DNA from: Ectocarpus siliculosus
Taxonomy: Eukaryota > Sar > Phaeophyceae > Ectocarpales > Ectocarpaceae
Reading direction: 5' to 3'
Assembly (NCBI GenBank): GCA_000310025.1
Contig: FN649752.1
Coordinates: 642,114 to 659,513 of the forward strand
Length of the DNA: 17,400 nt
Positions 1 through 9,449 of this stretch are shown one piece after another (the first letter of the stretch is position 1; each line of letters begins with the position of its first letter). The position numbers and the translations under genes are program-made. The notes below the pieces were generated by a model. The model did not search any database and was not told the DNA's origin. It saw only the letters and a list, made by a program, of their open reading frames with translations.

Positions 1-208
1 AATATTAAGCGGGGACAAATATTTCCCCTTTGCATACTCGTAAGGTATGGGCGCTATTTGGAAGCTGCCGTTAGTGCGGGAGGCGACTAGTGGTTCACAT
101 ACTTAATGTACACAGCGGGGCGGGCGGGGACACTGATGGAGGCAGGCTCGCTCGTGCATTCGCCGTTCATGAAAGAAATGGATGCTTGACATCGTGTGGG
201 AATCGGTA

Positions 209-224
209 CCTCGAGGCCTCGAGG
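209..224. repeat. 16-bp perfect palindrome
   Basis: Two abutting copies of CCTCGAGG form CCTCGAGGCCTCGAGG, which equals its own reverse complement. No loop and no associated gene is seen. It could be chance or a protein-binding site. Confidence 0.6.
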
Positions 225-818
225 AGTGGTACGCAATTTCTCCCAAAGAAAACGGCCGAAACGCCGGTCGGACGACAATCCTTCCTTCTCACCTGATATT
301 GACGGACTTGCAGTCCCATGCTTCTGGAGTGTTCACCACGAGCGTGCCTTCCAAGATGTCCTGTGTGGAATGATTTTTTGAATCCGCAGGAACCAAGAGA
401 CGACGCACGGATACGGATTGTTGTAGGGATACATGCAGTCACGAAGACTGTTCGTTCGAGACACAAAAGGAAGGAAAACACAGTCGGACATCTCTTTAAT
501 TTGACTATTAATAGGTCTTGACTAAATAGGTCAAAGTGCTACACAATATAACCGCAGATCGGCTTTTACGACCACCAAGAGGGGATGATGCCGTTCCTGC
601 CGTTGCCGACAACAATCGCCGGGCGTGGGTGACAACGCCAACAAGGTTAAGATTTGGTTCTCACGCTCATTTTCCTTCGTGTGTATCCCAGAACACACAG
701 TCATCGTTCGACTCCTGTACAAGGCTTACACCCAAAAGTGTACCCGCGTCTCTGAACAAGTCTACGCAGCAAAATTGATTAAGCAAACATATGGGATAAA
801 GTATTCAATCCGTGCTTT

Positions 819-840
819 GGGGTTAGGGTTAGGGATAGGG
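819..840 (+). repeat. Short TTAGGG-type telomere-like tract
   Basis: About three and a half consecutive units of TTAGGG or close variants (GGGG-TTAGGG-TTAGGG-ATAGGG). TTAGGG is the telomere unit reported for brown algae and many other eukaryotes. With so few units this may be an interstitial relic or chance; it is not a functional telomere. Confidence 0.55.
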
Positions 841-2054
841 TCTGCGTGCCCCCTCCCTATTCTTTTTCTAGATACTCTTAAAATCCTGCGTGGGCAGTCC
901 GTAGCTATTGAACAGCAGCACAGAGCGACGGTACCGGCATACGAAAAGTCAGTGGGTATTGTTGTGAAGGGCTGTGATATCGCTTGGCAATCGTTTGGCA
1001 GGCACCTACAATATCACGCCTAATACTTGGAGCAAAGGAGTTTCCGATCGTGTTCGTGTGCTATCTTCCTACTATACCGCAACCCCATGTAATGACTATT
1101 TTCCTCAAGATGAGCGGTGCAATTGGTCAGCCCGCCACCTCCAAATGTCGGCGATGCCCTCCTACTGATGTAGAAGCACCAGGTATATGTGCATCATATG
1201 ATAACGTGAGAGAGTTCTGAACTTTATACAGCAGTGCAATATGCAAAACGCGAGGATGGCTGCCGTACATCCCCAACCCAGTTGTGTGCCTGGCGAGGAA
1301 TGGGCACAAGAAGCACGTGCCCGCTGGCAAAAAGGCTGTTACCCACATACCTATGTACACAAATCACTTCCAGCAGTAGTTTCACGAACTCGTTCGATCC
1401 TTTCGCGGAGCAATCAATTTGACACGCGGTTACTTGCCGTGGAGGCTGTGTAGATCATCTGTCTAGAATTCCGTCTATCGGTGGGTCTCTGTGCAGCACA
1501 GTTGTCGATTCCAACAGTGCCAACGTTTGGCACCGGCAACGTACACACTCGTGACAGTGCAGCGTCAGTGCCGCGGTTCCTAGTCGGTCGGGACGGCGGT
1601 ACAGCCGCGCCCTCGGCAACCAACGGGGCCTCCACTAAAGCAGACCTCGGGGACTCCCCTCAGTTGGCGTCGATGAGTAAAAGCGTCCACAAAACTGTGC
1701 GCCAACGCTGAGATACTGCTGCAGCAGCTCATGGACAATTGTTTCGATCCGACCGTCCCCACTGGCATGCTCCAAGCACTTGCATGCATTATTCATGGAA
1801 TCAAGTGTTGATTTGGGAGGAAAAACAGCAGAAGAGAGACAATTTTCAAGCGGCATGCAATGGCGGTTTTCAGGCGATTTCGGCGTACGGAGCGCGGAAT
1901 GAGGGAGAACTCACAGTGGGCCTATAGGTTCTGTCCTTGCGCTTGAGCCGGATATCCACAACGATCTCCCCGGAGCCTTGAAACATCGCCTAGTATTGTG
2001 GACAACTAACGCGGTGGAACTTGCTTGTCGGGGTTTCCCCCGCATTCTCCTGGC

Positions 2055-2120
2055 GTTATAGTGTTATAGTGTTCGCCCGCCGTGCCCCGTTCACGTACGT
2101 CCTGCGTCCTGCGTCCTGCG
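2055..2120. repeat. Two micro-tandem repeats upstream of TAF10
   Basis: GTTATAGT occurs twice in a row (2055-2070, plus a partial third copy to 2073), and TCCTGCG occurs three times in a row (2100-2120). Both lie 160-230 bp upstream of the TAF10 start codon, in presumed promoter or 5' UTR. No function can be assigned. Confidence 0.7.
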
Positions 2121-2281
2121 GACTGTTTTGCACACGCTCGCGACACATCATTGGGAGAGGAGAGACGCACACAGCAGGCAAAGTAGCTTGAACACGCCCG
2201 CCAACCCGGCTGTGGGTTTATCACCTTCCAGCCCGACCTTGCTGGCTGTTTGCGGCGGAGCTGTCGCTTCGCGCTGTCGTA

Positions 2282-3780
2282 ATGGAACGACAACTCACAG
2301 CTGGCGGGTTGCCTGTATCAGCTCAGCAACAGCAACAGCAACAGCGGCAACAGCAGGCTATGCTACAGCGGACGCCTGGCATGGGGGCGCCACCACCAGG
2401 ACCTGGTAATAACGGCATGGTGGTGCAGCAGGCGGCAGCGGCGGCGTATTCAGCTGGTCAGCACCCAGGGCTTGAATCTGTTTCTGCACCGAGAAATACA
2501 ACCTCCCCTATCCCTCCACCGATACCAAAAGCAGGCGCCCCAGTACATTGGCCTGGGATAGAAGGAGGACAACCAGGGGCACCAGAGGGTTTACAAAATA
2601 CCGGTAATGCAGGGGGGCATGGTGCGGGAGGGACGGGTGTGGTGGCGGCGGCAGCGGCGGCGGCGGCAGCTGCAGCGGCGGCGGGAACCGGCGAAGGTCC
2701 GGCAACCTCTATGCACGCGGTGTACGGTGCTGCTGCTGTGGCGCCGCCTGTAGCGGCGGTGACGGCCGCGCCGGCGCCGGCGCCGGCGCCCGTTCACCTC
2801 CCTGCAAGCGTTCAGCACCCCGCTTACGATGCGGCTCGCCAGGTGGCACCAGCGGTGACCGCTCAGCCTATGGCCATGGTCGCCCCTCCTGTTGTGCACG
2901 GGGTAGCTCCAAAGGCAGCACCGCCGCCGGCGCTGGCTGTATCTGTACACCCTGGAGCCGGCTCTGCGCCGCCGCCGTCGGTGATGGCTGCGACTGGGCA
3001 CCCTGGTATTGTCTCTGCCGCGCCGCCAGCGATGGCTGTGGCTGGACACCCTGGAAATGTCTCCGCCCCGCCGCCCGCGCAGGCTGGGGCTGGACACCCT
3101 GGAACCGTCTCTGCCGCGCCGTCGGCGATGGCTGCGACTGGGCACCCTGGTATTGTCTCTGCCGCGCCGCCGGCGCAGGCTGTGGCTGGGCACCCTGGAA
3201 CCGTCTCTGCCGCGCCACCAGCGCAGGCTGTGGCTGGGCACCATGTCTCTGCCGTGCTGCCAGCGCAGGCTGTGGCTGGGCACCCTGGAACCGTCTCTGC
3301 CGCGCCGCCAGCGCAGGCTGTGGGTGGGCACCCTGGTAACGTCTCTGCCCCGCCGCCGGCGCAGGCTGTGGGTGGGCACCCTGGAAACGTCTCTGCCGCG
3401 CCGCCGGCGCAGGCTGTGGCTGGGCACCCTGGAAACGGGCCGGCGCCTCCACCGGCTGCGGTCCCAGCGACAGCCGCAGGAAGAACAAGTGGAGAAGGAG
3501 GAGCAAGTGGAGAACGAGGAGCAGCGGAAGGAGAGGGAGGTGATGCAGGAGGGGGCGGGGGAGAAGCGGAAGGGCCGCAAAAGAACGAGGCCGCAGCAGC
3601 GCCCCGCCTCGCCGGGAAGAGACCGAGGGGGTCGATGGCCGCGTCTGCCAACAAACGAGCGAAGGAGATGCAACTGAGGGACTTCATGCTGGCCGTCGAC
3701 GAGTACGGGTCTACCGTGCCCGGAGAGGCCACCAGGTTCCACCTGCAGAGGGGGGGGCTGACCACCTCCAACAGCCAGAT
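2282..3780 (+). CDS. TAF10: TAF10 exon 1: repetitive head and histone-fold helix 1
   Basis: The ATG at 2282 opens a frame running to a TGA at 3782-3784, but the donor AGAT|GTGAGA at 3780/3781 is preferred because it restores the TAF10 fold in exon 2. Order: poly-Gln segment (residues about 20-34), Pro/Gly/Ala-rich stretch, a run of about 13-14 Ala (about 120-135), an Ala-Pro alternation (APAPAPAP, about residue 165), about eleven 16-residue repeats (about 218-390), a Gly/Glu-rich acidic stretch (about 400-430), the bipartite basic cluster (446-461) and helix 1 (465-490). This ATG is the first in frame upstream of clearly continuous coding sequence; a later in-frame Met cannot be excluded. Confidence 0.85.
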
Positions 3781-5583
3781 GTGAGAGTGGGATGGATGGT
3801 ACATGCGTGATTTTCTGAGGAGAGGGGTGGGTACACCCGAGAAGAGCATCCGATGCCCTGTGGTACTCTTCATGTCTTGGACTTGTACATGTATGTCAAT
3901 AGAGCTTCCCTACAATATTGGTCTGGTAAGCAACACGGTTGGAACTTGTTCCGACAAAACGTTCGCTGTTTGGAGTGAAAATTCAAAAACGTCAGTCTAA
4001 AGGGATGTACGTGTCGGCCCTAGAGCTGTAGTTTTTCTCCGTCCGCATTCACACTGCCGCGATTTGCACTTCAGTCCGACCGCGAGACGGCGTATCCGGA
4101 GTTACCGTGGGTACGTTTTTGTTCCTTGACGGCTCACACTTTGGCGGATATGTGACTGAAAACAACCACAACAATAGAAATATGGTACTTGAAGTATTTA
4201 AGTAATCAGCTTTCCGTCGCGCTACATGATCGTCTCTACCTCTTGGGTTTGTCTCTCAGCTCTGCCGAAACATTCAAGGCACCGCGCAAGAAATCAAGCG
4301 GCCTGGCGAGTGCATACGGCATGTGTACAGTAACAGTCGGGGCGCAACCTATTCTACCCCGCATTCACCACGTTACCCCCCGGCTCAATACGCCGTTCGC
4401 GTTGGCCGTGTGTTTGCCTTCAGAGTGACGTTGATGTCCTTGGCGGCTGACCATCTGGTGGCGAGCATCGTGCACGAGAGCTCCATCTTTCGGAATGTTC
4501 GCCTCCAGCAGGCAAGGGAGCAAGGCAGAGAGGCGGCCGAGCTGCTGGGAGAGGAGGGCCAGATGCTCACGAACGAAGACTTGTCGCTGAGGTACGGACT
4601 TGTGGTAGTTTGTCGGTGGCGATGTTGGTGTTGCTGTTGCTTGCTGGAGTATTATGGCTCGTGGTGCTGGCGGCTTTGTTGTGGTCACCACACCTCACCA
4701 GAAGTATGGCGTGTGATAGCACAGCCCTACGCACAACGCTCGCTTCCCTGTACCTGTTGCGAAGCACCTTCCTGTGGTACAGCATTGACATCCCGCTTGT
4801 TTCTGGACGCCATTCGGTACACCTCGCGGCATGTTTGGACGTACTGTACCAGCCGGAGCACAGCTGGAGTTCACACGAAGAGACCACACAGGACTTGTTT
4901 TCCCTCCGCCTTCCTTCTGCGGCGCATGCCTTGATTTTCTAGCGAGAAGGATTCAGGCGCCGTCCCCTGCCCCGGTCGACCGCGGAGCCGATTTCTTTTT
5001 GTGTGCTTGCACAGACGAATTTATCGAATTCAACTTGGACTGATGATGCGAGAAAATGTTAGCTCATATGACCGCGCCGAAATTTCAAACTCACGTCCAA
5101 TCCGTCAGAAGGTCATGGCGCTACGAACTGAACCGCCTGGGCGACCGCGATTGTTCGTCGTCCGTGGCGGTTCCTTATTGTAGTAATGTGGAGTCATCGA
5201 CAACTTTAGGTTGTTGCGGAGTGTTCTTGGGGCTCTTTTTTGTCAAGTGAGCAGCCGGGCATACGAAGGAGGCAGCACGCTCGTCTGCTTGTTGTCACTG
5301 CCCTTCGCAGCTGAAATCGATTCTCCTCCCGTTGTTGTATCTCATGCCGTCTCTATTTACGGCCGAAAAGGATGTAGAAATACTCGCCACGCGGGAGGTC
5401 CTACCCCTTCGCCCCGATTTTGACCCACACTGCGCCCGACCTTTGCTGCGACCTGTGCCTGTCGAATCCAGCTTGCTAAGCCGGGGTATCGTTGTTTCTG
5501 ATAGCGGGCTGCTCGTCAAGGCCGCAGGGCCAGCCGCCGTCGCCGCTGCAGACCCCGCCGGAACCGGGAAGGACGACCGGTGA
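2282..5583 (+). CDS. TAF10: TAF10, TFIID/SAGA histone-fold subunit (three exons)
   Basis: Predicted join 2282-3780, 4424-4591, 5472-5583: 1779 nt, 592 residues plus stop, both introns in phase 2. TAF10 is a nuclear histone-fold subunit of TFIID and SAGA-type complexes and pairs with TAF3, TAF8 or SPT7-like partners. Evidence is motif order. Residues 465-500 carry LRDFMLAVDEYGSTVPGEAT, matching the TAF10 helix-1 signature (D-F-x3-L/V-x-[DE]-Y-x3-[IV]-P). Splicing then gives TSNSQIVTLMSLAADHLV, like the family's TSDPR-(I/V)-x-R-L-(I/V)-SLAAQKF. The end reads LTNEDLSLSLLSRGIVV against the family's LTMEDL-x4-L-x3-G-(I/V)-x-V, with identical spacing. Residues 1-460 are low-complexity (poly-Q, poly-A, 16-residue repeats) and far longer than the head of most TAF10 proteins (human about 218 residues in all). 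A basic bipartite cluster at 446-461 precedes the fold. Gene identity is firm; the exon 3 boundary is inferred from alignment and phase. Confidence 0.85.
2935..3440 (+). repeat. 48-bp coding minisatellite in TAF10
   Basis: About eleven tandem 48-bp units encode variants of VSAAPPAQAVAGHPGT. One unit near 3237-3248 reads GHHVSA and has lost two residues (6 bp), keeping the frame. Because the period is a multiple of three and the DNA is GC-rich, all other frames stay open too, which creates long spurious open frames on both strands. Unit number is likely to vary between strains. Confidence 0.9.
3617..3664 (+). other. Bipartite NLS-like motif in TAF10
   Basis: Encodes KR-(10 residues)-KRAK (residues 446-461), which fits the classical bipartite nuclear localisation pattern (KR, 10-12 spacer, 3 of 5 basic). 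It lies directly before histone-fold helix 1. Function is inferred from pattern only. Confidence 0.6.
3781..4423 (+). other. TAF10 intron 1
   Basis: 643-bp phase-2 intron. Donor AT|GTGAGA, acceptor TTTGCCTTCAG|A with a pyrimidine-rich lead-in. No nested gene or repeat is seen. Confidence 0.85.
4424..4591 (+). CDS. TAF10: TAF10 exon 2: core histone fold
   Basis: 168 nt encoding residue 500 (codon AT|A, Ile) through 555. VTLMSLAADHLVASIVHES matches the central TAF10 helix (R-L-(I/V)-SLAAQKF-x-DI). A charged loop follows (REQGREAAELLGEEGQ), then the LTNEDLSL strand/helix start that matches LTMEDL of the family. Donor is AG|GTACGG in phase 2. This exon alone lies in an open frame that runs on to 4934, but the downstream translation has no TAF10 similarity and includes Cys-rich low-complexity sequence. 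Confidence 0.87.
4592..5471 (+). other. TAF10 intron 2
   Basis: 880-bp phase-2 intron between donor AG|GTACGG and acceptor GTCGAATCCAG|C. The acceptor tract is only moderately pyrimidine-rich. No nested gene is seen. Confidence 0.68.
5472..5583 (+). CDS. TAF10: TAF10 exon 3: end of histone fold and tail
   Basis: Begins at 5472, giving Ser-556 from AG|C, then LLSRGIVV and an Ala-rich tail to TGA at 5581-5583. Joined to exon 2 it reads EDLSLSLLSRGIVV; the conserved Leu, Gly, Ile and Val fall at the same spacing as in human TAF10 (EDL-x3-L-x3-G-I-x-V). The usual Glu-Tyr before the Gly is Ser-Arg here. The last 20-odd residues (Ala/Gly-rich, ending GKDDR) have no family counterpart. The same frame is open upstream from 5332, so cDNA should confirm the acceptor. 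Confidence 0.7.
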
Positions 5584-8500
5584 CACAATCGAACGGACGC
5601 TAGCTGCGGTGGTGCGATGCTGGAGCCGGAAGACATCGCGAGAGAGCAACACGCCGCCATCGATGTATGTCGAAGCCGTCAGAACAGGGCCTGGAGATCC
5701 ACCTAGAGCACGCCTCCCGTTTGGTGGTGGGAGGACTGGAGGAGATTTTGTTTTTTGCGCCGAGGGAGTCGCTGCCAGTCTAGATCAGGGGTTTAAACCC
5801 TTACAGAGGAGGGGAATCACCTCTAGGCTGCGGAAGCACTGGCTCAAGGAGAAGGCGGGGCTGGCTTACGAGAAAGACGGACCATTTTCGAAGCGATGCT
5901 CCCGCGTTTGGGTGGGTGCTGGAGTGAATTGCGATAGCCGCGACAGGAGAGAGCACCGCGAGGTGCGGAAGCTCCTTGAGAGCTCGCTCCATTTCTTGAT
6001 GGGAGTTTAATCTCTGAGCGCTGCAGTCGTTACTCGACGGCGGTCGGCGGTGTCCTCCGCGCTCTCAACATTTGCGAAACGGGGGACCGCGTGGTGGAGA
6101 AGGAGCAGGAGGGCTGGGCTGGGACAGGCGGGGAAATGGGACGAAGGGGGGAGTCGTCTCTGGCTCGGCCGCCCTCTCCCCGGTGTTGTTGGGCGCAATC
6201 TTGGTTGTTGGTTTCGGCCTACGATCTCCGATTGGTTTGCCGTGTGGAATGCTTCGTCGTACGATCTCCGATTGGTTTGCCTTGTGGCATGCTAACGGCG
6301 GCCTGTGTGTCTGTTCGTTGTGTTGCGCGCCACACCCGAGAGTCGTGACTCTTGGTTTTCGTCCCTGCGTACACGATGAGACGTAGCAGTAAGCACGACC
6401 TTGAGGATACACCTGGCCCATCTGCGTGTACGATCGCCAATGTGTTATTCGATGCCATCCTTGCCGTATCGGGAAAATCCAGCCTACCTCTCTGCTTTTT
6501 TGCCTTTGTCTGCATTGAGGTTTTGTCGGCAACCACAGTTCGAAACTTTTAGTCATTTCCTGTACAGCGTCATTCCGACTCTCGTTGCAACGTGAAGTGG
6601 CCGATGCATTGTTTGGCTCAAGGTTTGAACTCCCTTGCGATCCCCTCTCAACCTTCGAGCCCCACCTGCTGCATGGTTTTGTTCGCGCCAGCGGGTCTCT
6701 ACTCAAGTCAGGGTAGCTCGACCCACGATGATGTTGTTGCGCTTTTTTTATCGGGAGCACGTACATTGTACGACTGCTGTGTACCACTGTATTGTATGAG
6801 ACTCGTCGTTGTAGCACGTCCGACCGCTAGATATTTTAGTTTTCTGGCACACAGTCGCGATATAATGGCCAAGAAATTCGGCCCCTCGGTGAATGATACA
6901 GCTGTGCGCACACTGCTGTTGTTCACTTTTTCTCCGTCTGGGAGGTCCTTCTTCTATTATTTTGGGGGATGGGGCACTTTGTGTTCAAGTCGCCCGGGGG
7001 GTCAAGCGTAAGATTTTGTCGGTTTGCTCTGACCCATGCTAAGAAAAGGCGTGCGTCAATGACCTCACCTCTCGACGTCCAGTCATTGTCTGCAATCGTA
7101 CAATCTTCTTTTTCTCCTGCACAAGCCTTTGTTCAATGCCGTACTCCCCGTTATATATATTTTGCAACAATAGTTAGTCAAGACCGAACCACGACTCACT
7201 CTTTGGTTGCGGAGAGATGTGCGCACACCATTCGTCACGCGAGTTTGTTCGTGGGGGCGTTAGATGCAGCAGAAAGCATCGAACCCCCGCGACCCACAAT
7301 ACAAGCGCCAGCTCAGAAGGTGCCATACGACCCCACCGCCGCAGGGAGGGTCTATGTACGACTATTATTTTCCGGTTGTTTTCCCATGTTGGCCCACGCG
7401 GCTACGTGGCGCAAAGGAATCAACCGGTGTGGATATGAACGGGTGCGTTTTCGGTACCGGAGGTGCGTCCGAAAGGATCACTACATCGTAGATTGCTGTG
7501 TTGAACGTCTACCGTCATGGATACGCCACCGATGAGCAGCCAATTGGTTCGAATTTTCGACATTACGGCGGCCACGCCACCGGGTTTACTCCCCCCTGCC
7601 AATTGTTTCTTCGGAAGTTATACCGACATATGTAAACGTCATGCAGGATATGATCGTTTTTCGGTGCCAACACAGCAGTCCGGCAGACCTCTCTCTTCTT
7701 CAATTTGAGGCACCGGTATAATGTGTAGGGCACATGACACGGCCACTGCATTTCTCCAAGTCGTGATTTTTGCAGCCCTAAACATCGGTGGATAGCGGAA
7801 TATGTATCGGGCTTACTACTGTAATGCTGTGACCGCGAACGAAGAAAACGCGTACTATTACGCGCAGGACGGATAGTCTCCAGTCTCCGGAAAACGGATT
7901 ACGGAGATTACGGAGATGCGGCGCAATCACGCTCTTCGTCCCGAACCGTTGCACATGAATCCCTTGTGTGCTCGCACGTCGCGCATCGCGCTCTCTGTAC
8001 TCCCTAATTCCCTCCCTTTCTCTCCTCTCTCCTGAACCCCCCCGTTATCATTGACAAGGGCCATATCACTTGGCCTCAAGTCCGATAGGACTCGTGCGCT
8101 GCCCCACCGTTTTACATAGCCCCAACCCATACGGCGGCGCACTGTTGGATTCATCTCTCGAGTCGACATGTACCACAGCCGGAAAGTGCAGCGTGGTGTT
8201 GCGGCAAGCAACGCGGTGGTGCTCGCGGTTGTTCTGGGCTCAGGTATGGTCGTACGGCGTCTCGAAAATGTATGTATCGGTCGGTTGCAGCTGCTGCCAA
8301 CGAACACAGATCGGTGAGGCATGCCATCCATGAAGATCGCGAGAAAAAAAAAGATCCGAATGGCCTCCGCCGTCATCTGATATGACGGACCAACTGCCTT
8401 TGCATTTTGTTCGCGAAAAACACAACAAATGCAGTCACAGGTGTCCTGGCCGCGTCGACCACTGAAGAATGCGCGACGCTGGTGCCGATTGAAGACCGAA

Positions 8501-9108
8501 GGAGGGGGAAAGGGGCGTTTTTCAGCGGCTGTACAAGCCGGTCGATGACTACTAGCCGCGGCGGGTGCTGGTCTACGCTCATCGAAGAGCAGAGTGGGTG
8601 CCAGACGTGCATTGTGCAGGTCCGCATCTCGTCCTTAGACCATGTGTTACTTGTGCACTCGTTGTCTTTCTCTGGCCGGTGTTTTTTTGACAAAATAGAT
8701 TGTCTGTGGATACATTCCATTCTCCGTTACCGGTGCGTGAACTACTGTAACATCTGGTGCTACTGATGTTGTATACGTTTGTGGTTTAGTTTGCAGTCCC
8801 ATCACTTCTTTCTGTGGCAGGGTTTTCCCCGCTTTCTGACTCCGGTGGTGACGTGTGTGCTCGCACGTTGTTTCGTACGTGATAATGTGTAGGAGTAGGT
8901 CGTGCGGGTGGTAAAGCCGACCAACACAAAATACGGAAGCGCGACTCCCACAGAGATCCTCCCAAAGCCAACATGCTCGGTATCGCCACCCTCCCTGTTG
9001 CGTAGTGATCGAGCGTCCATATAGTCCAGGAGATGACTTCTTCTACCCCCTCGAGTATATCCTCCTTCTCCCCTGGCACCCCAAAGTAGTTGTGTGTCAT
9101 CATGCTGA
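5584..9108. other. Intergenic/UTR region, no supported gene
   Basis: I cannot support a gene in these 3.5 kb. It presumably contains the TAF10 3' UTR and the promoter, 5' UTR and perhaps a signal-peptide exon of the downstream lectin gene. Coding-looking but mutually out-of-frame stretches occur at 5584-6010, and a 40-bp tandem duplication lies at 6220-6293. Longer open frames on the minus strand (6065-6817, 7927-8376, 8802-9215) and plus strand (6969-7535) show no recognisable motif or plausible composition. Confidence 0.5.
6220..6293 (+). repeat. 40-bp imperfect tandem duplication
   Basis: TACGATCTCCGATTGGTTTG begins at 6220 and again at 6260. The copies continue with GCC(G/T)TGTGG(A/C)ATGCT, so about 34 bp are shared at a 40-bp period with two visible mismatches. 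It lies in sequence with no supported gene. Confidence 0.85.
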
Positions 9109-9449
9109 ATGTTGTCGTCCCAAACGGGCGAACCAACGCCACAGGCCACCAGCAGCAGCACAACCGCAACCGATGACCCGCCGGCATCACAGTGGAATTC
9201 CTCGGTGTTCAGCAAGTTCTTCGAGATGGAGCTAGACCCTTGCCCCGAATCCGTCTCTGATTTCTACGGGACTCCGCCAGGGGGCGTTGTGTCCTACCAG
9301 GAGGTGCTATCAGCCGACTGCCGTCACAGCGACGACGACAACGACGACAATGACGACAGCGACAGCGTGTGGCTCGCGTTCGAGAACAGCTGCTACTCCA
9401 AGAGCTCATACTTGGACGCGGCAGTTAACTGGGAGGATGCGGACGCTAG
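9109..9449 (+). CDS. Lectin gene exon 1 as seen: N-terminal tail and CTLD start
   Basis: The frame has a TGA directly before the Met at 9109, so coding starts at this Met or enters through an acceptor just downstream (ACAG at 9144 or CAG steps near 9151-9157). The N-terminus (MLSSQTGEPTPQ...) is Thr/Ser-rich and not a signal peptide. An Asp-rich run (SDDDNDDNDDSDS) precedes the long-form CTLD hairpin (WLAFENSCYSKSS) and NWEDADAR. The donor is CTAG|GTGAAT, phase 2. The 3' half is firm; the 5' limit is uncertain. Confidence 0.75.

Larger units (their letters stand above)
1..2281. other. Upstream region with no supported gene
   Basis: I see no convincing coding exon on either strand in this 2.3 kb. 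The open frames are short, overlap one another and show no recognisable motif. It holds a 16-bp perfect palindrome (209-224), a TTAGGG-like tract (819-840) and two small tandem repeats just upstream of TAF10 (2055-2073, two copies of an 8-mer; 2100-2120, three copies of TCCTGCG). The last few hundred bases are presumably promoter and 5' UTR of TAF10, but no TATA box or other defining element is clear. Confidence 0.5.

Noticed and set aside
859-1023. Possible exon after the TTTTTCTAG acceptor-like site
   Set aside because: The acceptor looks good, but the 50-residue translation matches nothing, third-position bias is weak, and no partner exon could be placed.
2591-3873. Long minus-strand open frames (383, 336 and 212 residues) and a 222-residue plus-strand frame (3009-3677) over TAF10 exon 1
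   Set aside because: They are shadows of the GC-rich 48-bp minisatellite, whose period keeps all frames open. Their translations are Arg/Pro/Ser repeats with no motif, while the plus-strand 2282 frame ends in a recognisable TAF10 fold.
4592-4934. Read-through of TAF10 exon 2 to the stop at 4934
   Set aside because: The reading after AG|GTACGG turns into Cys/Trp-rich low-complexity sequence with no family similarity, and the donor is a strong consensus.
5776-6010. Alternative TAF10 last exon starting after GCCAG at about 5776 (SLDQGFKPLQRRGITS...)
   Set aside because: Phase fits and there is a Gly-Ile, but the spacing from EDL to Gly is wrong for the TAF10 fold, whereas the 5472 acceptor gives the exact spacing.
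6065-6817. 250-residue minus-strand open frame
   Set aside because: No motif, irregular composition, spans the 40-bp duplication, and no supporting start or splice context.
6969-7535. 188-residue plus-strand open frame
   Set aside because: No recognisable domain; its composition looks like translated non-coding DNA with overlapping alternatives.
8786-9215. Minus-strand open frames (134 and 137 residues) overlapping lectin exon 1
   Set aside because: They are antisense to an exon that joins in phase to a clear CTLD, and they contain no motif.
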